From: Clostridia bacterium
GTDB taxonomy: Bacteria > Bacillota > Clostridia > Christensenellales > QALW01
DNA length: 57,082 bases
Direction of reading: 5' to 3'
Assembly (NCBI GenBank): GCA_017516345.1
Contig: JAFXDC010000029.1
Span: 1-57,082, forward strand
In this document: positions 42,630-51,075 of the stretch, piece by piece
How positions within the stretch are numbered: position 1 is the stretch's first letter
Layout of the letters: each line of letters begins with the position of its first letter
The notes under the pieces: generated by a model
What the model saw: the letters and a program-made list of their open reading frames with translations, nothing else
Told to the model about the DNA's origin: nothing
Databases searched by the model: none
Position numbers and translations under genes: made by a program

Positions 42630-44030
42630 ATGCAATTCTTATTTTTTGATGATAAAAACATTATGAGCCGCTCAGGTGTTACTCGCAAGCTGGGCACGCC
42701 CGAGATAATTGCGCAGTATAACGATCCTTACGCCAGCACCTCTACGGGTCTTCCCTCCGTTTGGTACGATGAAGAAAACAAGCAGTATCATATGTTTTAT
42801 AACGGTAACGTTGGCGACTACACGATTGCGCTTCACGCTATAAGTGAAGACGGAATAAACTACCGTCCATGTGAAAATCCCAACAGACATAGCTGGAGGT
42901 ATTGCTTGGCTCCGCACCAGATGTTTGATCCGGATATATATGGCGACGGTGGCGAGCTTGCTTGCGTTTATTTCGACCATACCGCTCCAAGACATGAGCG
43001 CTTAAAGGCCCTTTATACAAGGGGTGATGCAAATGTCGCGCGCATTATGCACAATTACCTTTACACCTCCGAGGATGGCTTTGATTGGAAGCTTCAGCCT
43101 CAGGAATGGCACAATCTTGCCGCCGAGCCCTGTGCTACGTGCTTTTACAATAACGTTACGGGCAAGCATACCATAGTTGCCAGACCGGATGCGGGAGTAC
43201 GCAGGGTAGGAATAATTGAGACCGACGACTTTAAAAGCTTTTCAGACCTTAAGCTTGTTATGACGCCCGACTCCTTAGACGAGCCTCTTGTCGAGCATTA
43301 CGGTATGCCCGTCTTCCCTTACGGTGATATATTCGTTGGATTTTTGTACATATACCACGCACCCAACGTTCGTTTTAGAAAATATCTTGACGGAAAGATG
43401 GATGCCGAGCTTGTATATTCCTATAACGGAACAAACTATAACCGTACTCTTCGCAAGCCTTTGTTTAAAAACGATACTCCCGAAACGGAAGGCATGGTAT
43501 TCCCTTCCGATATGTATTACGGCAAAAACGGCGAGTTGCTTGTTTGCGCAAGCGCAAATCCCAAGGAGCACGGTTACTTTAAGGGCAACGGCAGTATCGT
43601 TATCTACCGCCTGCGCAAGGATGGCTTTATTTCCTTTCACACAGACGCAGATGGCGAGGTGCTCACCCTCCCCATGCTATACCGCGGCGGCGACATCACG
43701 GTAAATATTAAGTGTGAAAGCTTCTCTTGCGCACTTTATACCGATGATAGTATTAATGAGCCCATGCGTTGGCAAGGTTACGATCTATTACCTATTGATG
43801 GCTACTCACACGAGGAATTCAACACCTTTTCAGGAGACGAAACCGATCATAAGCTCACATGGAAGTCTGCTGAGCTTGAAGCGTTAAAGGACAAGATAAT
43901 ATACTTTGAGATAAAGATCAAGAACGGTGATCTATACTCACTTAACGGCGAGCTGACTCCCATGCAAATAATCGATCTAGCAAGATATCATATGCACGGG
44001 ATCATGCCCGATCTTAAGGGAATAGGCTAA
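42630..44030 (+). CDS. Five-bladed beta-propeller glycosidase-like protein (GH32/GH43-type fold)
   Basis: The 466-residue cytoplasmic protein has repeated blade motifs of the GH32/43/62/68 clan: STGLPSVWYDEENKQYHMFYNG, DPDIYGDGGELACVYFDH, LYTSEDGFDWKLQ, VGIIETDDFKSF and a C-terminal beta-sandwich part (VNIKCESFSCALY). There is no signal peptide, so it would act on intracellular sugars. TAAGGAGA precedes the ATG. It lies between comEB and purC, 63 bp before purC. Fold assignment is moderate; substrate unknown and catalytic acids not proven. Confidence 0.68.
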   Translation: MQFLFFDDKNIMSRSGVTRKLGTPEIIAQYNDPYASTSTGLPSVWYDEENKQYHMFYNGNVGDYTIALHAISEDGINYRPCENPNRHSWRYCLAPHQMFDPDIYGDGGELACVYFDHTAPRHERLKALYTRGDANVARIMHNYLYTSEDGFDWKLQPQEWHNLAAEPCATCFYNNVTGKHTIVARPDAGVRRVGIIETDDFKSFSDLKLVMTPDSLDEPLVEHYGMPVFPYGDIFVGFLYIYHAPNVRFRKYLDGKMDAELVYSYNGTNYNRTLRKPLFKNDTPETEGMVFPSDMYYGKNGELLVCASANPKEHGYFKGNGSIVIYRLRKDGFISFHTDADGEVLTLPMLYRGGDITVNIKCESFSCALYTDDSINEPMRWQGYDLLPIDGYSHEEFNTFSGDETDHKLTWKSAELEALKDKIIYFEIKIKNGDLYSLNGELTPMQIIDLARYHMHGIMPDLKGIG

Positions 44031-44093
44031 GCCACCAATATCCATTGGTATGGAGTTTGAAATATTTTATTCTTATTATAAGGAGAGTTCCAA

Positions 44094-44783
44094 ATGAAAA
44101 CACTTTACAGCGGAAAAACCAAAGACGTTCTTCTTGATGAAGAAAAAAACATTGTAAGCCTTTTATTTAAGGACAGCATGACCGGCGAAAACGGCGTATT
44201 TGATCCCGGCTCCAACACGGTCGGAGGCAGTGTTGAGGGTAAAGGCAAGGTTGGTCTTGCAATAAGCAAATATTTCTTCGAGCTTATGGAGAAAAACGGC
44301 ATTCCTACCCAATATATCAGTGCTGACATTGAAAAAGGTCTTATGCAGGTTCGCAATCTGACTGTTCCAAGACTCGAGTTCATTCTTCGCTACTACACCG
44401 CAGGCAGCATGTGCCGCCGTTTCACCCTTGAGGAGGGTATTGAGTTCAATCCCCCATATGCAGAGGTCACCCTTAAGGATGATATTCAAGGCGATCCCCT
44501 TATCAGCGAGCGCATTTGTCTTATGAAGGGTCTGCTTAAGGAAGGTCAGTACGACGAGGCTATGGACATCGTTGTTCGCGTCGGCGAAGTGCTTAAAAAG
44601 GAGCTTGCTTCCCTCGGACTTACCCTTATCGACTTCAAGATAGAGATCGGATATGATGAGAACGGAAAGATGTACGTTGCTGACGAGATCACTCCCGACA
44701 TCTGGCGCATACGCGACGAGAACGGCAACATCCCCAATCAGCTTGATTGCTCCATGATGCTCATTAAGAAGATCAACATTTAA
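44094..44783 (+). CDS. purC: Phosphoribosylaminoimidazole-succinocarboxamide (SAICAR) synthase
   Basis: PurC joins CAIR and aspartate using ATP in purine synthesis. The 229-residue protein has LYSGKTKDVLLDEEKN, TAGSMCRRFTLEEG, LPxD-region residues (YAEVTLKDDIQGDPLI) and VADEITPDIWRIRD (EITPD; usual EISPD). Length is typical. AAGGAGAG precedes the ATG. No other pur genes are adjacent, but guaA is 5 kb upstream. A terminator follows 10 bases after the stop. Confidence 0.94.
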   Translation: MKTLYSGKTKDVLLDEEKNIVSLLFKDSMTGENGVFDPGSNTVGGSVEGKGKVGLAISKYFFELMEKNGIPTQYISADIEKGLMQVRNLTVPRLEFILRYYTAGSMCRRFTLEEGIEFNPPYAEVTLKDDIQGDPLISERICLMKGLLKEGQYDEAMDIVVRVGEVLKKELASLGLTLIDFKIEIGYDENGKMYVADEITPDIWRIRDENGNIPNQLDCSMMLIKKINI

Positions 44784-44793
44784 TAAAATACAT

Positions 44794-44854
44794 AAAAAGC
44801 CATCACTCTTGTGATGGCTTTTTTATTTAGGGGAGACAGCACGTCTCCCCTAAA
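44794..44854. terminator. Two hairpins between purC and the alcohol dehydrogenase gene
   Basis: AAAAAGCCATCAC and its complement (44794-44806, 44811-44823), followed by TTTTATTT, is a clear terminator for purC. A second stem, TTTAGGGGAGAC with its complement (44826-44837, 44843-44854), lies next to it on the side of the alcohol dehydrogenase stop. Confidence 0.85.
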
Positions 44855-44866
44855 CGCTTTAAGCTT

Positions 44867-45964
44867 TTAATATATAAGCAAGGTTTTGACATTCTTTGCA
44901 GCTTTTGCATCATCAAATGCCACGTTTACATCCTCTACCCTATAGCAGGTCGCAAGACTGCGGATCTTTTTGACCAGCTCCGGATTTTCAGCAAGAAACG
45001 CAACATATTTGTTAACGTCACAGATGGAATACTGCGAGGAGCCTATGATATGGAGCGCCTTAAAGGTAATAAGCTGGGGCTGTATCTCTATGCCGCCGCT
45101 ATTGGAATACTGTCCCGGGACAAGATAAATACCTCTATTTCGGAGCATATCCATGCCTGCAGGCACCGCCTTGGGACTACCGGAGGCTTCAAATACCACG
45201 TCTGCACCAAGGCCACCGGTAAGACTTAATATAATATCCTTTATGCCGTCATTACCCAATCTTTCGATGGAGAGGACCTGTGTTGCCCCCATTTCCTTGG
45301 CAAGCGTCTCACGCTTTTCATCGTTAAAGGCGGTTATCGCAAGCACGTTTTTAATACCCATAGCGGCAAAATAGCTAACGGCAAACATACCCACGGGTCC
45401 AAGTCCCTGAACCACGGCTACATTGGCAGAGGCGATATCGCATCCTGCTTTTTCCGCAAGGCAGAAGGCGTGAATCGCGGTGGGGCCGGGGCAAGCGAAA
45501 ACCGTTGCGGCCACGGGATCAACGCATTCGGGTATCTTAATAAGATTGGTTACCGGTGCAAAGCTTACCTGAGCATATCCACCGTGGAAGTGAGGAGCAA
45601 CGTCAGGATCTCCTCCGTTGGTTACCGCCATATTGACGCAGTTTGCATCATCCCCCGTTTTGCATAGGAGGCACTCACCGCAGGGCACGGCAATGTCGGA
45701 AATTACCGCGTCACCTTCGTTAAGACCGTATTTTTCCGAATCCTCTTTAGATATGGCGTCAATTCTGCCAACGAATTCATGACCGATAATTCTGTTGGGT
45801 GTTATACCCAGCTTACCTCTGTGAATGTGAAGATCGGTACCGCATACACCGCTGGCGATAAGCTCCATGCGGGCATAGCCCTGCTCGGGCTCAAGCACGG
45901 GAAATTCCTTAATTATAAAGGGTTGATTTGCCTCTTGTGTAAGGGCTGCTTTGGCTGTTCTCAT
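44867..45964 (-). CDS. Zinc-dependent alcohol/polyol dehydrogenase (MDR family)
   Basis: The 365-residue medium-chain dehydrogenase has the catalytic zinc site SGVCGTDLHIHRG and GHEFVG. The structural zinc loop (VPCGECLLCKTGDDANC, four Cys) and the cofactor-binding turn VVQGLGPVGMFAVSYF are also present. TAAGGAGA precedes the ATG. It is the last gene of the glycyl-radical operon, 59 bp after the SGNH gene. A perfect 14-bp palindrome lies in that gap. It could reduce an aldehyde made by the radical enzyme; this is inferred from context. Substrate unknown. Confidence 0.9.
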   Translation of the reverse strand: MRTAKAALTQEANQPFIIKEFPVLEPEQGYARMELIASGVCGTDLHIHRGKLGITPNRIIGHEFVGRIDAISKEDSEKYGLNEGDAVISDIAVPCGECLLCKTGDDANCVNMAVTNGGDPDVAPHFHGGYAQVSFAPVTNLIKIPECVDPVAATVFACPGPTAIHAFCLAEKAGCDIASANVAVVQGLGPVGMFAVSYFAAMGIKNVLAITAFNDEKRETLAKEMGATQVLSIERLGNDGIKDIILSLTGGLGADVVFEASGSPKAVPAGMDMLRNRGIYLVPGQYSNSGGIEIQPQLITFKALHIIGSSQYSICDVNKYVAFLAENPELVKKIRSLATCYRVEDVNVAFDDAKAAKNVKTLLIY

Positions 45965-45998
45965 AATATATCTCCTTATAAAAAATATCGTATTTGTA

Positions 45999-46012
45999 CA
46001 CTGCGCGCAGTG
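45999..46012. repeat. Perfect 14-bp palindrome between the SGNH and dehydrogenase genes
   Basis: CACTGCGCGCAGTG has no T-run on either side, so it looks more like a protein-binding site or processing hairpin than a terminator. Confidence 0.5.
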
Positions 46013-46023
46013 CTTATAGCTTA

Positions 46024-46998
46024 TTATAATATTTTGTCAAGCTCTTTTATTATTGCATCTGCATAGATCTGATGTCCTTGTTGTAACAGATGCCAATTAT
46101 CATTATAATATCCTCTTGCCGCCTCAGGTGACAGCTTGTTAATGACATCCTCTACTGCCCCGCCTGCATCTATTATGGGCACAGAGCACATTTGAGCCGC
46201 CCGACGCGAGGCAGAAACAAACAGACGGTAATCGTGCTTGTTAAACGGAAGGGCTTGCGGCCCAAGTATTGGGGCTACGGTCATAAGATAGAGCATCTCG
46301 GTATGCTGCTTAAGCTTATGAAGAAGTGCCACCACTCTGTCACAGTATTGCTCGGGCGTACAACCCGAGAGCCAATCGTTTATGCTGTGCGCTTCGGCAA
46401 TGATGATATCAGCCTTAAAGGGTTCAACATTAAATGGTATAAAATTATCCTTAAAATACTCACTGTTGCAGCTACCCACCCCTGAGTTGATGCAAGTCCA
46501 CTCACCCGAGCAGAACCGTACAAAGCTTACATATGCATTGTCTTTAGGCAATATAGTGAGCTTACTGCTGTTAAAGCTAAACCACTTAAAGGACCAACGT
46601 CCAAAGCGAGGCCGCGGAGTGCTTAGAGTGTACTGTTGCTCCTTACCGTCCGCAATAAACGTTATTTGGGAGTTCTCCGCAGTCAATCCAAGCATTATCT
46701 GAATGCAATCGCAGTCTCCATTTAAGGTAATGCCCTCTTTGATTACCGCGTTATCCTCGAGAATATCAAGACCATAGATATCAGCAAGCTGACGCGCGTT
46801 AAGCTCGGAAAAGGCAGATCCCGTCACGGTGCAAAGGTGGTTATATACAAGGTTAGTATATCCACCCGCGCTTGCGGGGGAATATCTGCCAACACCAAGG
46901 CCCTTAGGATCATACCCAAGTCTTGCATCATCCGCAACAAATCCGTCCGCGCTCTCACCACAGGTGTGAGAATCCCCGGTAAAAATAATGGTTTTCAT
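46024..46998 (-). CDS. SGNH/GDSL-family hydrolase
   Basis: The 324-residue protein starts at ATG 46998 (MKTIIFTGDSHTCGES) after AGAGGAAAG; an upstream in-frame GTG overlaps the activase stop. Block I has GDSH (nucleophile Ser), block III is seen in AHSINDW (Asn) and block V in DNWHLLQQGH (Asp, His). A beta-sandwich insert (about 85-160) splits blocks I and III, as in carbohydrate esterases. There is no signal peptide, so it is an intracellular esterase or deacetylase. It lies 14 bp after the activase gene. Placement suggests it removes an acyl group before or after the radical step; the substrate is unknown. Confidence 0.83.
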   Translation of the reverse strand: MKTIIFTGDSHTCGESADGFVADDARLGYDPKGLGVGRYSPASAGGYTNLVYNHLCTVTGSAFSELNARQLADIYGLDILEDNAVIKEGITLNGDCDCIQIMLGLTAENSQITFIADGKEQQYTLSTPRPRFGRWSFKWFSFNSSKLTILPKDNAYVSFVRFCSGEWTCINSGVGSCNSEYFKDNFIPFNVEPFKADIIIAEAHSINDWLSGCTPEQYCDRVVALLHKLKQHTEMLYLMTVAPILGPQALPFNKHDYRLFVSASRRAAQMCSVPIIDAGGAVEDVINKLSPEAARGYYNDNWHLLQQGHQIYADAIIKELDKIL

Positions 46999-47012
46999 TT
47001 GCTTTCCTCTTA

Positions 47013-47786
47013 TCACTTTTCAATTCGGCACTTCAAGCCAAGATCCTCAAAAATACAAACGTATTGCTCCAGATCGCTTTTTTTAAGAGGCTCGGTATAA
47101 AGATAATCATATTCCTTATTCATTGCTCTGTATTTACCCGCCCCCAGACGGTGAAAGGGCAAAAGATCCACTCTCGAAGGGTGCGCGTCGGCAACATTGC
47201 CGGCGATCTGCTCTATTTTTTCCTTGCTGTTATTATGTCCGGGAATAATAGGCACCCTTACCACCACGTTTGATTTTAAGCAAAGTCTTTTAAGGTTATC
47301 CAGCACAAGCTTGGGATCGCCGCAACGGTATTTTTCGCAATCCTCTTTCGTTACCGCCTTAACGTCAAAATAAAAGGTATCAGTGTAAGGAGCAACCCTT
47401 TCAAAGCATTGGTACGGTACGCATCCTGCGGTATCAAAAAGCACGTTTATACCTCTACCCTTGCACATTTTTGCAACACCAGACAGAAAATCCGCCTGCA
47501 AAAGAGGCTCGCCGCCCGAAAAGGTAACTCCCCCGCCCGACTCTATATAAAACACCTCATCCTTAATGATCCTTTTAAACAGCTCATCTGCGGTAATATC
47601 CTCGCCGCTTAACACCCTCTTATCTTCAGAGTAGTTAAGTATAGCTGTATCCAAGGGTTGAGTCTCGGGGTTATGGCACCACGCACACCTTAGGTTACAT
47701 CCCTGCATAAACACGGTTGTTCGTATCCCGTCGCCATCACCTGTGGAAAAATACTGTATTCGGCTTATTCTGCCACGCTCAATCAT
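47013..47786 (-). CDS. Glycyl-radical enzyme activating protein (radical SAM)
   Basis: This [4Fe-4S] radical-SAM enzyme abstracts H from the glycine of its partner. The 257-residue protein has the CxxxCxxC cluster motif in GCNLRCAWCHNPE and the SAM motif VTFSGGEPLLQ. It lacks the extra ferredoxin-type cluster domain common in dehydratase activases (about 300 residues), so it is of the short PflA-like size. Its ATG lies inside the end of the glycyl-radical gene (8-base overlap), which makes the partnership almost certain. Confidence 0.94.
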   Translation of the reverse strand: MIERGRISRIQYFSTGDGDGIRTTVFMQGCNLRCAWCHNPETQPLDTAILNYSEDKRVLSGEDITADELFKRIIKDEVFYIESGGGVTFSGGEPLLQADFLSGVAKMCKGRGINVLFDTAGCVPYQCFERVAPYTDTFYFDVKAVTKEDCEKYRCGDPKLVLDNLKRLCLKSNVVVRVPIIPGHNNSKEKIEQIAGNVADAHPSRVDLLPFHRLGAGKYRAMNKEYDYLYTEPLKKSDLEQYVCIFEDLGLKCRIEK

Positions 47787-49944
47787 TTTCCGTCCTCATA
47801 AGAATATCATTCTGAATGTCCCTTGTTAAATAGGTATAATATGCGCTGAAGCCGGAGACCCTGACCACAAGATCAGAATAGCGCTCGGGATGCTCCTGCG
47901 CGTCGATAAGGGTCTTTCTGCCTACCGAATTTATCTGCATCTCCTGCGCTCCGCGAGCAAAATATACCTTGATAAGGGCACGAAGCTTGGCTATTTTTTC
48001 ATCACTTGAAAATGCTGACGGAGTAAATTTTTGGTTCACCACCGATCCGCACGCGACCTTGGTATAGTCGGGCTTGCTGACAGAAAGCACCACAGAGGTG
48101 ACTCCGTTTCTATCCATTCCGTGCATGGGAGATGCCGCGTCGCTCATTGGTGCGCCGTTTCTTCGTCCGTCGGGGGTTGCCGCGCACACAGACCCTGCGC
48201 TGATATTCTGCACATTGGACGCCATTGCGATATAGACCCTGCCGCCATCTCTGGTACGGAGCTTTGAAAATATCTCATATTGCTTATCAAGAAGCCATAC
48301 AGCATACTTATCCACGAAATCATCGTTATTGCCATATTTGGGCAGGGAAAGAAGCTCTTGGCGTAACTCCTCATTTCCTTCGAAATCGGCAATTAAAATA
48401 TCTCTAAGCTGTGCAAGGGTCAGCTTTTTATCTATAAACACAGTTTTTTCTATTGCCGCAAGGGAATCCGCAACCGTAGCAATTCCCATACATCCAAGAC
48501 CGTAAACTGACGGATATACAGCGCCACCGTCGTTTATATCCTTGGCTCTATTTATACAATCCTGACAGTAACAGGACAGATAGGGTTGACAGTAGCGTTT
48601 TCTGTTATAGCGATCGTTTTCGTTATTAAAGATGGTAACAGTTTCAAGCGCACCGAATTCCATTTGTGCTACGAAAACATCAAGCAGCTGCTGCATGCTC
48701 GTGATATCCTCTGCCTTACCTGTTTTTAAGCCGTAGAGAACACCGTCTCTCATACATCTGCCATCATTAAGGGCAAACTCAAGATACTTTGGAGTGTTAT
48801 ATCTTCCGTCCGCCCACGGTGGCTGCTTGCCCGAGATAAATGCCTCGATACAGCCAACCATAGAATAGTCACGACAATCCTCAATATCGTAGCCACAATC
48901 GGCAAGCGCAGGCACGGTTGCCTCATCGTTCATAAGAGCAGGATAGCCAAGACCTGTACCAATAACCTTTAAGCAAGCATCGTAGAATTCGTCGGGAGTA
49001 CTTTTATGCATTCTTGCAGATAGGTTAGGCCCCGGGATATTACAACGTTTTACTGCTTCAAGAATTACATATGAAAGCTCGTTTGTAGCATCACTCCCAT
49101 CTCTTTTAAGACCGCCGATGGCGATATTGACAACGTCACCGCCCCACATGGTCGGTGCGTTCATAAGCTTTTTCTCGGCAATTTTATAAAGGGTGCAAGC
49201 GACAAGATCAACTGCCTCCTCACTTGTTATGACGCCATTTTCAACATCGTTTTTATAATACGGATACAGATACTGATCCATTCTTCCAAGAGCCATAGCG
49301 TATCTGCCCTCATAAAGAAAGCTGATATGCGCAAACCAAACAAGCTGAAGTGCCTCGCGAAAGGTATCAGGCTTGGAAAAAGCAAGCTTATCGGCAATAT
49401 CCGCCGCCATCAAAAGCTCGGCGTTTTGAGTTTCCTCCCCTTTTTTACGTGCGGCACAGGCATAGTTCTTGACCATTTCGGAAAACGCCTGCATGCATAC
49501 CCTTGCGCCTTGCAGGAAATCAAGCTTTTGAGCGGCATCGCTATCTCCTTTATGAGCAGCCTCAGATGCGTCAATGCGGTTTAACATACCCCCTATGCCG
49601 TACTGAAGCAACGTTGGATAATCGGGAGTAAAATGATCAATATTTTGATAAAACCCCATATAGCCGTAACTTGCGCACACGTTTGCGGCATGCTGAAGTG
49701 TTGCCTGCGAATAAGCTCCGCAAGGAGCATATCTGCCATTTATGGAGCCGAGTATACGGTCGTAATTATAAATAAACGGTTTATGGTCCTTAAAAAGATT
49801 TGCAGTTGCATAGGCTCTTGCTATAAGCGAGCTTTCTGCATAATGCTCCCGATAACCCATATAGGCAAGATAGGCGGTTATATCGTCCCTATTGGTAAAA
49901 TCAATAGAGTTCATCTCGGTTATAAGCATATTCAGTTTATTCAT
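47779..49944 (-). CDS. Glycyl-radical enzyme of unassigned substrate (dehydratase/decarboxylase-type active site)
   Basis: The 721-residue protein belongs to the pyruvate-formate-lyase superfamily. The radical motif is RVSGFSAYY, with Gly698. The thiyl Cys365 is in MVGCIEAFISG, and Glu367 two residues later gives the Cys-x-Glu pair of glycerol/diol, choline, hydroxyproline and arylacetate enzymes, not the Cys-Cys of true PFL. Other family marks are IDHFTPDYPTLLQYGIGG and RMDQYLYPYY. It is shorter than the usual 780-850 residues. The ATG at 49944 follows GAGGTGA. It is first in the operon, driven by its own promoter and divergent from an AraC regulator. There is no microcompartment gene. The substrate cannot be named from sequence. 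Confidence 0.92.
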   Translation of the reverse strand: MNKLNMLITEMNSIDFTNRDDITAYLAYMGYREHYAESSLIARAYATANLFKDHKPFIYNYDRILGSINGRYAPCGAYSQATLQHAANVCASYGYMGFYQNIDHFTPDYPTLLQYGIGGMLNRIDASEAAHKGDSDAAQKLDFLQGARVCMQAFSEMVKNYACAARKKGEETQNAELLMAADIADKLAFSKPDTFREALQLVWFAHISFLYEGRYAMALGRMDQYLYPYYKNDVENGVITSEEAVDLVACTLYKIAEKKLMNAPTMWGGDVVNIAIGGLKRDGSDATNELSYVILEAVKRCNIPGPNLSARMHKSTPDEFYDACLKVIGTGLGYPALMNDEATVPALADCGYDIEDCRDYSMVGCIEAFISGKQPPWADGRYNTPKYLEFALNDGRCMRDGVLYGLKTGKAEDITSMQQLLDVFVAQMEFGALETVTIFNNENDRYNRKRYCQPYLSCYCQDCINRAKDINDGGAVYPSVYGLGCMGIATVADSLAAIEKTVFIDKKLTLAQLRDILIADFEGNEELRQELLSLPKYGNNDDFVDKYAVWLLDKQYEIFSKLRTRDGGRVYIAMASNVQNISAGSVCAATPDGRRNGAPMSDAASPMHGMDRNGVTSVVLSVSKPDYTKVACGSVVNQKFTPSAFSSDEKIAKLRALIKVYFARGAQEMQINSVGRKTLIDAQEHPERYSDLVVRVSGFSAYYTYLTRDIQNDILMRTEND

Positions 49945-49962
49945 GATCATCACCTCGATTTT

Positions 49963-49991
49963 ATTATATTTTATGCTTGGAAAAAGGTAAA
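49963..49991 (-). promoter_or_regulatory. Promoter of the glycyl-radical operon
   Basis: On the minus strand TTTACC (49986-49991), a 17-base spacer and TATAAT (49963-49968). The start point would be about 12 bases before the ATG, a very short leader. Confidence 0.65.
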
Positions 49992-49994
49992 CAC

Positions 49995-50012
49995 ACAATA
50001 TTGACAATAGTG
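49995..50012. promoter_or_regulatory. Tandem 9-bp repeat in the divergent control region (possible AraC operator)
   Basis: ACAATATTG and ACAATAGTG are directly adjacent (8 of 9 identical). They overlap the -35 of the regulator gene and lie just upstream of the -35 of the radical-enzyme operon. Confidence 0.45.
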
Positions 50013-50029
50013 GATTATTATGATATATT
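50001..50029 (+). promoter_or_regulatory. Promoter of the AraC-family regulator
   Basis: TTGACA (50001-50006), a 17-base spacer and TATATT (50024-50029). The expected start is at the GGTGA ribosome site, so the leader is about 10 bases. Confidence 0.7.
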
Positions 50030-50045
50030 TTTATTGGTGATGAAT

Positions 50046-50906
50046 ATGAAATTTTATAAGATCAAGCTACGATCCCTGCCCGAGATAATATTTGCACATG
50101 CATACAAAACCTCGGATTACAGGAGAACTGCCACGGTCATGAGGAGCTTCCTCGAGATTTCATACGTTATAGAGGGGCATATCGAGCTTATAAGCCAGCA
50201 TGGGCGCACGATCATCCCCCAAGGCTGTTCTCATTGCGACCTGTACAGCTACCCCAGCGTGACCATTATAGACCGTCAGCATCAGCACTGCACCGTGGGA
50301 ATAAAAATGGAATACGATTTTGAAGTGATCGATGAGCGCGAGGTGCTTTCACTTTGGAGGGACAGCTTTACAAATAAAGTCACCCTTAGCGATACCGTGA
50401 TAGCTGCAGAGTTTATAACCGATCCAAGGTTTTCCGATAGGATCAGGGACCGAATAAACGACGTCATAAGACTTTTTGCGCTTGGAACTCACGAATCACT
50501 GCTTGCCGCGACCTCGCAGGTGTTTTCCATACTTTCCTGCATCACCGAGGCAGCGGTAAACATTGCAAGCGGCGACGTTTCGTATTCTGATATTGCTTAT
50601 TGTGCAAAAGCAAGCGCATATATCTCAAAGAATGCCGACAGACAGATAACGGTAAAGGAGATAGCCGACGAGGTCAATATATCGGTTGGACATTTAAGCC
50701 GAATGTTTCGTTTTGTGACCGGAGACAGTATTATACAGTACGTAAACAAGACCAAGGTAGAGCGAGCAAAGGGGCTCATCCTATCCGGACTGCGCACGGG
50801 CGAGATATCGGAAATGCTTGGAATAACTGACGAAAAATATTTCTGCAGAATGTTTAAAAAATATGCCGGAGTAACGGTAAGCCAATACCGCAAGTCAGGC
50901 AGATAA
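50046..50906 (+). CDS. AraC-family transcriptional regulator
   Basis: The 286-residue protein has an N-terminal cupin-like sensor (ISYVIEGHIELISQHGRTIIPQGC, about 35-95 in outline) and a C-terminal double helix-turn-helix: ITVKEIADEVNISVGHLSRMFR and TGEISEMLGITDEKYFCRMFKKY in parts, ending VTVSQYRKS. The ATG at 50046 follows GGTGA by 5 bases; an ATG at 50040 is too close to it. Divergence from the glycyl-radical operon with only about 100 bp between suggests it controls that operon in response to a sugar-like ligand. Confidence 0.9.
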   Translation: MKFYKIKLRSLPEIIFAHAYKTSDYRRTATVMRSFLEISYVIEGHIELISQHGRTIIPQGCSHCDLYSYPSVTIIDRQHQHCTVGIKMEYDFEVIDEREVLSLWRDSFTNKVTLSDTVIAAEFITDPRFSDRIRDRINDVIRLFALGTHESLLAATSQVFSILSCITEAAVNIASGDVSYSDIAYCAKASAYISKNADRQITVKEIADEVNISVGHLSRMFRFVTGDSIIQYVNKTKVERAKGLILSGLRTGEISEMLGITDEKYFCRMFKKYAGVTVSQYRKSGR

Positions 50907-50994
50907 TATTCTCACGCAGGAAAACCCAAGATGAGTATCAAATTATAATATAAACACAATATTTTTGCAAAAAATACACAAAAATATCGAAAAT

Positions 50995-51024
50995 TTTACA
51001 AGTTAGACACATTTGTGTTATATA
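50995..51024 (+). promoter_or_regulatory. Possible promoter of the two-component operon
   Basis: TTTACA (50995-51000), an 18-base spacer and TATATA (51019-51024). The palindrome ACACATTTGTGT (51007-51018) lies in the spacer next to the -10 and could be a site for autoregulation. Confidence 0.45.
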
Positions 51025-51075
51025 CTTGGTGTAAGTATTACATTTTGTATTAAAATCGCCGATCGGAGGAATTGT

